Part shown: positions 32,400 through 42,290 of the stretch, piece by piece | Position numbering within the stretch: the stretch's first letter is position 1 | Layout of the letters: the number at the start of each line of letters is the position of its first letter | NCBI GenBank assembly: GCA_905221605.1 | Contig: CAJNDS010002214.1 | Coordinates: 502,512 to 566,511, forward strand | Direction of reading: 5' to 3' | Length of the DNA stretch: 64,000 nucleotides | Source of the DNA: Symbiodinium natans | Taxonomy: Eukaryota > Sar > Dinophyceae > Suessiales > Symbiodiniaceae | Made by a program: the position numbers and the translations under genes | Notes under the pieces: generated by a model | What the model saw: the letters and a program-made list of their open reading frames with translations, nothing else | What the model was told of the DNA's origin: nothing | Databases searched by the model: none

Positions 32400-33289
32400 A
32401 GCGTTTCATCTTCTGGCTACGGTTTTGGAGCTCTCTCAAGAATTGTTTCTGCCAACAGCAAGCCTACTTGCGGTCAATCAAAACGAAGGGTCCACATTGT
32501 CCTCGGTCTTCTTGGGGATCGAAGCCGCTACTGCGCTGCGTCACGTTAACATCTTAATGCGCCCCCTAGCCGCTACTGCAGTTTACAGCGGGATGCATCC
32601 AAACAGTGTCCGCGCAGCACATCAGGCACGCAAAGGTGCTTCCACAAGGACAAAGACTGTCCTTTTTGGTGCCCGTCTGGCGAGAAGGACCCTCAGCGTT
32701 TGGTTTGGCAGGGTTTAGCGAGTTGACGATGGGCCCTAGCTAGTAGCAAAGGGCCGTAGAGGTTAGAGGACCCAATGATGTGCGCACCAGGGGGAGGGGG
32801 GCAGGAGACCAATGATGGTCATGATATGTCGTGATATCTTCACCCCACAGCCGAAAAATGGAAGGCGGCGCTCTGAGTGCGGGCAGCGGAGGCGAAACCA
32901 AAAACGCCCAATGTTGCAGAGCTTTCGTCCCTCACTGCGAGCTTTTGAGCAGACATACAGCAAGCCACTGAACGCGCATCGATTGCTCTGCTTACACAAC
33001 AGCGCAACGTGTCCTTGACACAGTCCACATTCATAAGCCCACATGATTATGCCAGGATGAAGTAACCGTACCAGATCACCCCACACCGTGGGACTAATAT
33101 CTCCTTAAGGACATCTTGAAACCACAAAGACTAGCAGCCACACAAGTTTGTTCAAGATAGCAGAAGCCAAGAGATGCTAACTCCACCTAGCGATCTACTT
33201 CAGGAATGCTGGTGGGCCGCCTACGACAACTCAGGACCTGGAAGATCGTGTTCTCTAGGAGATCACTTGCCGAATCGCTTGCATAGGGG
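32400..33289. other. Unique sequence without recognised gene
   Basis: No arrays and no module motif; short frames on both strands only. Confidence 0.4.
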
Positions 33290-33388
33290 TAGTTTTTTAA
33301 ATTAGGGTCCCTTTTTGGGTAATTACCCATTATAAGGCGACACCCTTTAAAAAGGACCCCCCAAACAGCATCCTAATTTAGAGAACCT
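33290..33388. mobile_element. MITE-like element, family M4, copy 2
   Basis: TTTTTTAAATTAGGGTCCCTTTTTGGG against CCCCCCAAACAGCATCCTAATTTAGAGAA, matching the M4 layout at 11385. Confidence 0.6.
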
Positions 33389-34025
33389 AAAGGCTTCGTG
33401 TTCAAGATGTACTCAGTAGTACCGGGATGAAAAGTGGTACGCCTGTACAAGTTTGAAAACAGTTTCAAGAACATCTGTTTCCAAAGTGTGCTCTGCATCG
33501 CAAGTGCTGGTCTTCAATGTGCTCATATCCATGTGGTAGAGTTCGGTGGCGTCCCAAAATAAGCGATATTTGAGATGGCCAACAGCAAGGTCCGAGCCTA
33601 CGGACTGCGAAATGTCGTCATGCGTGAACACCCTAAACACTAAACCCTAAACCCGAAACCCCAAGCCCTGAACCCTAAACCCCAAGGTCTGAAAAGAGAG
33701 GGCTCGGTAACGCGCTTGAACTTTGCGCCGCGGGACCCTTCCATGGCCCCCGTACACTTCATGGAAACCTAGCAAACTGGGTACGTAGCCTTTAACCTTT
33801 CTGGTTATATAGCCTATCAGCACGCGATGGCACGCGCATATATGTACATATTTATTCGTTTCTTGCATAAACGTAACCTTTTTTGGCTAGGGTATTCGGC
33901 CCCTAAGAAAAGGGTCTTTCGATGTTCTTTGTCGCCACTCTCCTGGGCTGCAGTTTCCCAGCTGTGTAGGATTCAGGTCACAGCTTTGTTGTTTGGGTCT
34001 TATGTCTCTGGGTAATTTGAAGGCA
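33389..34025. other. Unassigned sequence
   Basis: A degenerate CCCTAAA block lies at 33630-33690. Frames on both strands at 33410-33640 look protein-like but have no splice or motif support. Confidence 0.35.
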
Positions 34026-34027
34026 GT

Positions 34028-34130
34028 TGGGGGGCTTCCGAAATTAGGGGTACCTTATTGGGGTCCTTATCATAAGCGAAGCCTTCTATTTGGGTGTCTT
34101 ATTAGGGTCCCTTATTCTCGTATTCTTCTA
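34028..34130. mobile_element. Family M6-like fragment
   Basis: GGGGGGCTTCCGAAATTAGG followed by GGTACCTTATTGGGGTCC, the inverse of the M6 right end; the other end is degenerate. Confidence 0.5.
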
Positions 34131-34454
34131 CCATCTTCTACCGACTGCTCGTGCATCAGGGTATCCCGACCGGAGCCTTGCGGCCGAGAAGTTTTGCCAC
34201 CCTGAAGCGGAGCTTGGGCCTCGGAATGGTTTCACATGAGATGGGCGGCCGTATACGAAGTCCTGCCGTCCCAAATGCCTATAACCCAGGCTCATAGACC
34301 TAGACCGAAAGCGCAAATGAGCCCTCGCCGTTAGCAAAGCCTTGGAAAGAACTGTTGGCGTGTGCGCTGTCATTTGGTCGTGCTCGAGGTTGAATACCTT
34401 TGACGGCCCGATTGACCTGCGGCTTAGGGCCACCAGGGTCACCAGGGCTAAGGC

Positions 34455-34602
34455 TTCTACTCGGAGGTTCAGGGTAGTCATGAACCAATTGTATCTGCAC
34501 TTATAACCCACTTATGCGCCTTTAAGTGCCCCAACGGGTTTATGCGTACCGTTATCAGTACAGTTATAATTGGTTCATGAGTACCATGAAACCTCCAAGT
34601 AG
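34455..34602. mobile_element. MITE-like element M8 with ~36-bp terminal inverted repeats
   Basis: TTCTACTCGGAGGTTC...GTCATGAACCAATTGTA opposes TATAATTGGTTCATGAGTAC...GAAACCTCCAAGTAGAA, with few mismatches, around a ~70-bp core. Confidence 0.75.
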
Positions 34603-35065
34603 AAATACAGAGCTGCCATGAGGTTCTGCCCTTGCCACGAAGAACATGAAGAGCTCTGCGCGGGCCTCATGAGGAAAAGCTCTTTCTGGACCCAAACCGT
34701 CAGCATCGCAAGTTGGACGGGATGAGTTTTAACAAAAACTTTCTCATCATCAAAGGCCGTCTGATCAACAAAAAATCAGCATCAAGTAAAAACCTAAGAC
34801 CTACGGTGGCAGAAAGGAAGGAGGAGGGACCAAGGAAGGAGGGAGGGAACGGAAAGGAAGGAAGCCAGGAGGGACGGAGGTCAGGAAGGAGGGAAGGAAG
34901 ACTGGATGAACGAAAAGTAAACCGCCACTTAACTTGAACTTAGTTCTCCTTACATGTGACATCTCACAATCATCTAGAAGTGCGACTCCTGATGCGAAGG
35001 ACCCACCAACCACCGGCTTTTGAAGCCCGCTTCTATGAGATCTTTTAAGCTCGTACCCAGCCACA

Positions 35066-35140
35066 ACAACCGCAATGGCTGCGGTAGCTCGGCTAGCCCT
35101 GGATACCAACCCGTGCGATATACCCAACAGCAGAATGCTT
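35066..35140 (+). CDS. Possible CUB-like start fragment
   Basis: The frame NRNGCGSSASPGYQPVRYTQ contains GC.SS..PGY...Y, resembling SPGYPNWY at 6347. No clean acceptor was seen, and an inverted-repeat element starts at 35163. Confidence 0.3.
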
Positions 35141-35162
35141 TCAGGAACGCACAGACAGAATT

Positions 35163-35252
35163 TGGGGGGTTTCCGAAAATAGGGGGGGTCCCTTTATGGG
35201 CATTCTATTCTTTTCGGGTATGAAAGGGGTATTCCTACTGTGGGAAATACCC
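35163..35252. mobile_element. Short interspersed element, family M5, copy 2
   Basis: GGGGGGTTTCCGAAAATAGG...GGTCCCTTTATGGGCATTCTATTCT...TATGAAAGGGG...AAATACCCAC, colinear with the 17086 copy; a partial relative ends at 51822. Confidence 0.65.
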
Positions 35253-35744
35253 ACATGCACGCATGGGCTTTCGTCAGTCGTCCTTGCTGGTCAGAACCAC
35301 ATCAAGGCAACACACACCTGCCCCTACCCATCCACACCTTCTGAAGACTTTGTGTCTAACCCCTCGGCTTCCTCGCAATTTGCGAATCATTGCAATCAGG
35401 TTTGCTAGCTGAACTGTCCCCGAAACCAAGGGCCCGAGCACCAGCTTTCCGCATGTTAGAATAAGGAGCGTGTGCGTAGCGTGAACACAGCGGACAGGTT
35501 CGCCATGTTTCCATGCACTGTGGGAGTGCGCCTCGTGAGCCAACTGCCCACTGTCGGAGTCACCCACCCCGCTACGCAAAAGCTCATGTCTTGGTGGCAC
35601 CATGTATTTGCCCAGCACATCCCCGTGCCCATTCGGCTCCCCACAATGGCCAATTCTTTCGGCAAAGTGACTCGAAGATGCATGCTGTATTGGGTCTGAG
35701 AATTTAGAGCTGCAGGATTTGAAGGCAGCGTTTTCATTTTGCAG

Positions 35745-35786
35745 CCCCAATGGCTGCTGCACCATCCTAAACTTTCCCAGCGCCTT
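35745..35786 (+). CDS. CUB-like domain 10, start-exon fragment
   Basis: TTCATTTTGCAG is a good acceptor, followed by C + CCC AAT GGC TGC in the same phase as 28848. The peptide PNGCCTILNFPS parallels PDGCISSTNYPE. The frame stops soon after, so the donor must be near 35786. Confidence 0.4.
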
Positions 35787-35944
35787 GACGCAGTAGAAGC
35801 TCCCCACGCTCCCACATGTTTTGCTTCAACTTGGTGGTAGCTTCCTGTCCAGCAGCAATTCCCCGGGTCGTGTGATGATGGTGATGCCGGAATCTTTTTT
35901 TCGCAAGCTCCATATGGCTCAGACATGCTCAAACAAAACCAAAG

Positions 35945-36010
35945 TGCGACCGACACTTCTCACTAGACCACTGACGATCGATTGCGTGGAGTTCGACAAC
36001 AGCTATGAGC
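35945..36010 (+). CDS. CUB-like domain 10, possible middle exon
   Basis: RPTLLTRPLTIDCVEFDNSY then E follows the 35745 exon at a short distance. RPL.I.C.EFDN.Y resembles RPLQVVAFNTELDSD at 29308. Phase does not match the usual phase-0 rule of middle exons. Confidence 0.35.
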
Positions 36011-37320
36011 AGCAGTGATGAAGGACAACGCTTGAACTTTCCGATGAGTGAAAGTCCTGATCCCGTCAGGTCTTTGGGATTAAGTGGTGTAAATTACGAA
36101 GGCTTCGGGTTGGAGGCGCTTTGAAGCGCCAGTGACACATTGGCCGGAGATGCCAGTCCTGCAAAGGTTTTTCCGCGGCCGGCAGCCCCTACTGCCTCAG
36201 CAAGGTGCAAGGTCCTTGTCCCCGGCTGCTTGGATCAAGGATTCAGGTGTCAATCAAGGACCAAGGAGGGGTTTACGAAAATTAGTAGGCCCCCGGAGTC
36301 GAAGTCCAAAAAAGCCCCGAACCCCCCCCTCCGGAATTTTCGGGCCTAGAAGTCCAAGATTCCAAAAGCCAGGCTCGAAATTCCAAGAAAAGTTGTGACC
36401 CAAGAGTGGTCTTTCTGATGTTTTTCAAACCTGAGAATTGTGAGTTGTTTAGAGCTATGAGCCCGCAGCTTTGAGTTTTTGAGAATGATGTTTAAATTTT
36501 GCAACCCCACCCCCTCCACCACGGGGGGGGGGGGGGCGAGCGCATATTTACATTCAGAGAATTAATTCGTTGCGTACATAATTTAACTTACCTCGTTTCT
36601 GAAGAGGCATCGCTGTAAGCGCCATCTTCAGAGCCTCAAAGAGACAGTTTCGATAGGACAGAGACATCTGCAGGGCAGGATGTCAAAGCAGCAAGTGCTG
36701 TAGCTGCTGTTCTTTTGACACACGCTACCAAGTGGCCATGTGCACGCACCTCTGCTCACTCGAGACAGCCTCTCAGCCTACGCCCTGTCGAGCTCAGGTT
36801 TTGCCAGTCGAATCAGCGGCTTGGATGTTCGTATACCCTCGTAGTGCGTTCGTGAATCTGTTGGCAGGTTTCCTCTGTCCTCTGCCGAGAGGCAACCAGA
36901 ACTAAAGAATGAAAGCTTAAGGGATCTCCTCAGCTCTGTGTTTGACAAACAGGAAATGCAAAGGAGCCCAGATCCCAAGCTCACGTTCATTTCTTGGTGG
37001 CTCTGCGCTAGATTTGGTAAACTGACGTAGATTGGATGCGTGAGTCAAAAGCAAAATGCTGGCTCGGCATTAACCCTCAACCCTGGGCCCTCGGCTTCTG
37101 CTGACAAAGGAAGAAGTGCACCGAGCTGTCATACGACGACCCTGGGCTAACAAGAAGACGTGTGCTGGTGTGCCGCACTGACGTTGATGCTGCTGACTGA
37201 AGGCAAGCAAACAAAGCAGCTCTGACTGATCTGTTGAAAACTGCGGCTGAACCGCTCTGAGCGTGCTATACCGAACACGCGACCCGTGAAGGACCCGGTC
37301 CAGAGGTCATCTCTAACTCA
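36011..37320. other. Unassigned sequence
   Basis: A G run (36521-36536) and a possible M6-like fragment (36269-36300) were seen. CSYTLVVRS near 36829 is a weak CUB-like hint only. Confidence 0.35.
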
Positions 37321-37420
37321 GAACCCTAAACCCTAAACCCCAAACCCCAAGCCCTAAACCCTAAACCCTAAACCCTAAACCTTAAACCCTAAACCCTAAA
37401 CCCTAAACCCTAAACCCTAG
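37321..37420. repeat. CCCTAAA array ending in the 37421 acceptor
   Basis: About fourteen units with CCCCAAA and CTTAAA variants; the terminal CCCTAG supplies the AG acceptor. A TTTAGGG array of opposite orientation (37556-37598) lies just past the exon. Confidence 0.9.
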
Positions 37421-37542
37421 GAAGCGGGCAACATCATTCAAGATGACCCCGGCAGCGACGGCTCCGGGGGCTACGGGCTGGCCGAGAACGAGTTCTGCGT
37501 GGAAGCAGACAAGCGACCCTTGGCCTGGTTTGCAAAGTCATT
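37421..37542 (+). CDS. CUB-like domain 11, long start/strand exon
   Basis: The acceptor is the last unit of a CCCTAAA array: CCCTAG|GAA. The peptide runs EAGNIIQDDPGSDGSGGYGL, AENEFCVEADKRPLAWFAK and ends at TCATT|GTGAGC, a near-consensus donor. Strong codon bias and ENEFC......PLAWFAK fit a CUB first-to-second strand. The intron that follows opens into a TTTAGGG array at 37556. Confidence 0.6.
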
Positions 37543-37601
37543 GTGAGCAGAAATTTGGGTTTAGGGTTTAATTAGGGTTTAGGGGTTTAGGGTTTAGGGG
37601 T

Positions 37602-38040
37602 GGGGGCTTACGATCCTGAAATCGTAGGATCCTCTTGTACTAAGGACCCCAAGGAGGTATACCCCTACTGTCGTAAAATGCCGGCCCCCAGATCAGCTTG
37701 GGGTCATGTTGCAGAGTTAGGGCAGCCAGGATCGCGAAGCAGTGAGCAAGAAGATGCTAAGGTTGTCCCTGTCACAGCGTCTGGGAGCAAGAGTGCACCA
37801 ATCAGCAAGGCGCCGGGGTAGTCGCAAAGACATGGGGGTTTCCGAAACCAAAGGTGTTTTGAGGGTTCCAATGAGAAGGAGTATGGTATTTTGGGGGTTC
37901 CTAGAAGAAGGATTAGTATATTAGGGGGTACCTCTACTTTGGGATGTTAGGGGTACCTTATTGGTGCCCCCTTGTATAAGGGAATCTTACGATTTGGGCG
38001 GTGTATCTTAGGGGGGTCCTTTATTTCCGTAAAGCCATGG
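37602..38040. mobile_element. Family M6-like fragments, two or more
   Basis: 37602-37690 begins GGGGGCTTACGATCCTGAAA; 37831-38040 has ends CATGGGGGTTTCCGAAAC and, inverted, CATGGCTTTACGGAAATA with repeated GGGGTACCT/TAGGGGG blocks inside. Confidence 0.55.
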
Positions 38041-38469
38041 CATTGCAGCAGTGACTGGCGAGAGAAGAAACCGACTAAGTAGCTAAGAAGATCTTTGGGA
38101 CAAGTAATTCAGCCGGACCTTTGCCAACACTTCCAGCACGATTTGAAAGATTACTGGATGGAGGATTGAGGGTACATGGCTCTTAGGTCAGGTTTGCACC
38201 ATGTGTTCTCTTCAGAGTGCGACGTAAGCGCTGTGCAAAACAATGCCGGCGGGTGTTTCTGGAAGACCTTCCTTTGAAGCCTAAGGCTGCTAGAGTAGGG
38301 GCTTAGGCTTTCCGAAGTTAGGCTGCTTGTCCGGCTTAGAGGTTCCGGGGTGGGGGTTATCAAGTCTGGAATCCCAACAGGATAGACAATCGAGTCGGAT
38401 AGATAGGATGTGTTCAACACTCCGATGCAGCTAGCCATGTAGAAAAGTGCAAGGTGGGCATTGCAATAG

Positions 38470-38575
38470 CTCAGAAACTCGCAGGCCGTATCTCGAGCCC
38501 CAAGCCCTAATCTCAAAATCTACGAAGCCCGAACCTCAGAGACCGAACAGCAGAATCTTGCTCCATCAGCATCCC
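38470..38575 (+). CDS. CUB-like fragment, frame ambiguous
   Basis: Two overlapping frames each show part of a CUB opening: SRAPSPNLKIYEARTSE in one and LRSPNLRDRTAESCSISIPG plus DTW in the other. ESCSISI fits the C.I.I strand well. One intact frame covering both is lacking, so this may be a decayed copy or contain an indel. Confidence 0.3.
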
Positions 38576-38835
38576 AGGCGACACGTGGTGTCAGAGCATC
38601 AACTCTCCCTGACGCTGGGGTCGCAAGAGATCGCCGGGCCTGTTCAGGCTTTCCAACTGGTGTGTTGGATGTTGTGTTGGAAGCTCTTTGATGCCTGTGT
38701 GCCTAGGCCCAGCAGTCTGCGGAGAAGCGGCCAAATGCATTCACGCATCAGGCCGGATGTGCAGCGTTCTCACTTTGATTGGGGGATGGAACAGTCAGAA
38801 GTATATCTCCGCTGCGATAATCCTGCACATGCACA

Positions 38836-38915
38836 CCAGGACGGGCTATTATACCCTATAACCCCATAAAAAGGCCCTTAAAAGGGGGATTATGGGGCCT
38901 AATAGCCCATCCTGG
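38836..38915. mobile_element. MITE-like element, family M2
   Basis: 80 bp; left end CCAGGACGGGCTATTATACC, right end inverted CCAGGATGGGCTATTAGGCC, inner CTATAACCCC / GGGGATTATGGGG. Confidence 0.75.
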
Positions 38916-38997
38916 CAAAGACTGTGCAGCTTCCCGGGCCCGCTTCACCACCGATCGATGCGGTTCGTTTCCACAAATGAAACTGTAGCAGTAGTGG

Positions 38998-39107
38998 CTT
39001 GGGATGTTCCCCTTGTACTAACAGTCCTTACTAGGGCTACTAGGGATTCTAATCGGGGGTACTTAATCCCTATTAAGGACTGTTAGTTTAAGGTGGAACA
39101 TCCCAAG
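38998..39107. mobile_element. MITE-like element, family M1, copy 2
   Basis: CTTGGGATGTTCCCCTT and inverted CTTGGGATGTTCCACCTT ends; inner CAGTCCTTACTAGGG / CCCTATTAAGGACTG pair as in the 5613 copy. Confidence 0.8.
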
Positions 39108-39183
39108 TAGTAGCAACAGTCGGGTTGACCGTTGAGCCTGGTTCGTAAGCGAAGCGGATCCCAGAGTTGTGTTGGCCCACCTG

Positions 39184-39360
39184 TTTAGGGTTAGGGTTCA
39201 GGGTTCAGGGTTCAGGGTTCAGGGTTCAGGGTTCAGGGTTCAGGGTTCAGGGTTCAGGGTTCAGGGTTTAGGGCCGTTTAGGGTTCAGGGTTTAGGGTTT
39301 AGGGTTCAGGGTTCAGGGTTTAGGGTTTAGGGTTAGGGTTTAGGGTTTAGGGTTTAGGGG
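39184..39360. repeat. TTTAGGG array with a homogeneous TTCAGGG core
   Basis: About ten consecutive TTCAGGG units (39197-39266), then mixed TTTAGGG/TTCAGGG. Confidence 0.9.
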
Positions 39361-39537
39361 TCACTACGTGAGCCAGAGAGCAGTCTTGCAAAGGGAGGGA
39401 GTTCTCGCGTCCTACCCCAAAAGGTCAGCGACTTCTACCTTCTGAACCTGGGTTGTTTGATGTTTGGGCTCGGTTCGGTTGGCCGGATATTTTTTTTGAT
39501 ATCTTGTGCAATCCCAGGGCTCTATAAGACTCTTCAC

Positions 39538-39770
39538 GGTTTAGGGTTTAGGGTTTATAGGGTTTAGGGTTTAGGGTTTAGGGTTCAAAGCGCTTCGGTT
39601 AAGATCCCGACTTGAATTCTACCGCAAAAACCCGCTGGAGATCACAGGGAATCGCGAGGGGGTTGCTGAAGTGCACCCTGAGAGAGGACACAAAAGATGG
39701 AAACTGTAGAGCCCCGGGTTTTAGGGTTTAGGGTTTAGGGTTTAGGGATGTTTAGGGTTTAGGGTTTAAG
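39538..39770. repeat. TTTAGGG arrays at 39538-39585 and 39718-39770
   Basis: Two short arrays before the 39820 exon; the stretch between reads open for about 40 codons but has no motif. Confidence 0.85.
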
Positions 39771-39819
39771 ATGTGCAGCTCGCAACGGTCCATCCTTTAA
39801 TCTTCCCCCCACACGTCAG

Positions 39820-39880
39820 GCCGTGAATCTTGCATCACGGAAACGGGCTGCGTGTGCGAAGATGATGAGCTGACCTGCGT
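39820..39880 (+). CDS. Cys-rich module exon (mixed type)
   Basis: After ACACGTCAG the frame reads RESCITETGCVCEDDELTCV. C......C.C..DEL.C resembles the end of a C exon followed by the E..C of an A exon. It stays open to 40070, but the later part has no recognisable motif. Confidence 0.5.
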
Positions 39881-40285
39881 CAACGAGGAGCTTTCTCCGG
39901 ATGACGTCATGTCCCGTTTACGGTGGATTCGTGAGGCGTACTTGCACACCATGGCACAGTGGTCCCACGAAGAGGCTGAAGGCATGCAGTCCAGTCACAT
40001 CAAGTGCGCAGTGCTCAATCCAGATGCTGTAGGGCCGAAAGCCACGAACGAAAGAAGGCTCTGGACTTGAACTGAGGGAAAGCAGACAGTCTGGCGCAGG
40101 AGACACAGCTCACGTTTTGCAATTCACGCGACCCTTGCCAGCAGACGAATGAGTCCACAAGCTGCCGTTGCGCTGCGCATGATGTACTCGGTTGACTCCG
40201 TTAGGTCAGGCAGGCACGAGTCATGTACTGGTAGCAGGAATCTGTGCACTGCAGATCCCGACCACGTGCATGTGCACAAGCCAAG

Positions 40286-40351
40286 GCGATCTGGGAAGTT
40301 TGCCCACTTACGTGCCAAGCTTCACAGAAGAAGTGCCAGATCCATGCCGGG
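40286..40351 (+). CDS. Cys-rich module, A-type exon upstream of the LINE
   Basis: Acceptor AGCCAAG|GCG, phase 0; peptide AIWEVCPLTCQASQKKCQIH then AG, donor GGG|GTCACG. CPLTC....KKC matches CPLTCGPTEKKC at 46440. The frame is open to 40432 with further Cys residues (VCECSGAEC), so the exon may be longer. Confidence 0.55.
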
Positions 40352-40667
40352 GTCACGACGCCAGCGGGTTTTTGGCCGCTTGTTTGCGAGTGCAGTGGAG
40401 CAGAGTGCGGCAGCTTTCAACGCCCAATGCGGTAGCATGCAGCGGTGATGCTTCAGAAGGAACCATGGTAGACAGTTGCATTCGCATGTTGCGTGTCCGA
40501 AGCCGGGCTAAGGAGAAGCAATTATATTGATTATTGCTTCAGTGGAGTGGACGAGTGCCGCCGACAGCAAGTGATCACACCCAGAACTTGTTCCAGACAC
40601 GCTGCCATCCCAAGCAAACCCAACCACCAAAACATGGCAGACTGCAGCGCCCTTGAGATGCTCAAAA

Positions 40668-40697
40668 ACCCTAAACCCTAAACCCTAAACCCTAAAT
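40668..40697. repeat. CCCTAAA array left of the LINE
   Basis: Four clean units ending CCCTAAATGG where LINE-associated sequence begins. Confidence 0.9.
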
Positions 40698-40798
40698 GGC
40701 TACGGCTCAAGGCTACTGCTCAAGGCATTCGGGTTCAAGGCCCCCATTCTAGAAGAGGGTATAGCAGATATCAGCTGTGCCATTGTGCCTTGTGGGGC

Positions 40799-41092
40799 AT
40801 GTCTGATGATTTGCAGATCGTTTCTGTTGCTGAAGGGGATGAATCTCCCCAGAAGCGGGCGAAGCAGGGAGCGCTGATGCAACAAGAGATGCTCTTGGCG
40901 ATCCAATCAGCGGTGGCGAATAATTTTGCTTTGCACCTTGCTCCGGTGACCCAGTCCTTGCAGGTGCTCCATGAGGGTCAAGCTGCTCAGAGTGCTCAAA
41001 TCCGGGACATCGAATCTCGCCAGACAGAGCTCGGTAGGAACATGGAGGACATGATGGAAACCCAAACCAGGAGAATGGATGCCTTGCAGGGT
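40799..41092 (+). pseudogene. LINE ORF1-like N-terminal region
   Basis: Begins MSDDLQIVSVAEGDESPQKR and continues as a Gln/Glu-rich, heptad-like stretch through QTELGRNMEDMMETQTRRMD, consistent with a coiled coil. The frame changes near 41090, after which the protein continues in another frame. No zinc knuckle or RRM was recognised. Confidence 0.5.
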
Positions 41093-41700
41093 CTCGGCCC
41101 ACGTCACCGGTATCTCCCGGATCACATGCCGGGTTCCGCGCAGCTCCGCCCCCTGATGAAGTTTCTTTTGACATTGTGGTGGGTGGGTGGAAGGAGGGTC
41201 GCTCAAAAGACTCCGTTCTTGATCAGCTCACTGGGGTTTTGAGTGAGGCACTTCTGTCAGCAAAGGTGTTGGAGATACGTCTTTTCGGTAGGTGTCCTAC
41301 TGCTGGCAAGGTGGTGCTGAAGTTCCCCCCTGACCTGAGCATGTCGGAAAAGCGTCGTCAGCAGATGGAAGTGCGGGATACACTCGCTTCGAAAATGACT
41401 GCGCCACTCTGGTGCTCCATTGACAAGCCTCCGGAGTTGCGTCAGGTCGGCAAAGGTGTCGCTATGTTGGCCGACTTCTTGTCTACGAAGCTCGGCATTG
41501 GCAAGCAGAACCTGGAGGTTGGCTCGTGGACCCAGGCGAAATTCTTCTTGGGGGAAAACAGGGTGACACGCAAGGTTGATAACAATCAGCTCCATGGCAA
41601 TGAGAAGATGCTGCTGCAGCATGCCAAAACTGGCGTCAGCATTGTAGCCGACGTGCATGAGATTGCAAGGTTCGAGCAAAGCGATGCTATTTTAAAATGT
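41093..41700 (+). pseudogene. LINE ORF1-like C-terminal region
   Basis: After the frame change the sequence reads DEVSFDIVVGGWKEGRSKDS and stays open to about 41733. It contains basic and hydrophobic stretches with KVVLKFPPDLSMSEKRRQQ. No domain was recognised with confidence; its place before the endonuclease suggests nucleic-acid binding. At about 41690-41710 it meets endonuclease sequence abruptly, marking a probable internal deletion. Confidence 0.45.
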
Positions 41701-41704
41701 CCAT

Positions 41705-42290
41705 TTGGCTCATTCTGGCCGGCCACTGTCTGACTTGCAACAAGCGTGTGAGAGCGTCCTCACTTCGGTGGCAAAGCAGGTGCAGCAAGGGATGCCGGTA
41801 ATCCTGTTGGGTGATCTCAACTTTGACCTTTACCGCGATGAGACAGGATCTGATCGTGGCTTGCTTGTCTGCAGCATGCTTGAGGCCCTGGGCACAACAG
41901 TCCTTTCGAATAACAGGGGATCTACATGGCGCCATAGAGCGATTGACTATGTTCTTTGCAACAATGCATATTGTAACCAAGCGGCCACTGTTGGCGAGGA
42001 TGGGGCCGCTCCGTGGGCAGACTATACAGTTCGGCTTGATGTGCAACAGATGTTGGGAGTTGACCATGCGTGTGTGATTGCTGAAACCCTCATGAATGCA
42101 ACAAAGGATCCCTTGGTTGCAGTCAGGCGGCGGCAGTTGTGGTCCCGCATGCCTAGAAAGATGGTGGTGACAAACCCGGAGGCTGTCCAGTGCTGGACTC
42201 ATGAACTTCGGACAGACGGGCCCCTGCATCAGAAGCTGCGGCGGTTGCAAGACCTCGCTGCTGTGGCATCGAGCCCTCGCAGCAGTCTCC
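41705..42290 (+). pseudogene. LINE EEP-type endonuclease, C-terminal half only
   Basis: The frame contains VILLGDLNFDLYRD (GDLN motif), STWRHRAIDYVLCN (W.....IDYV motif) and GVDHACV (DH motif), in the spacing expected for exonuclease-endonuclease-phosphatase family nickases that open target DNA. The upstream metal-binding Asn and Glu motifs are absent. The frame shifts into the RT frame around 42260-42300. Confidence 0.65.

Noticed and set aside
33413..33640. 75-codon minus-strand frame with good composition
   Set aside because: No splice signals or homologous copy in the window; every supported exon is on the + strand.
35274..35956. 177- and 166-codon minus-strand frames
   Set aside because: Protein-like composition, but no motif, no neighbours on that strand, and they overlap + strand CUB-like fragments.
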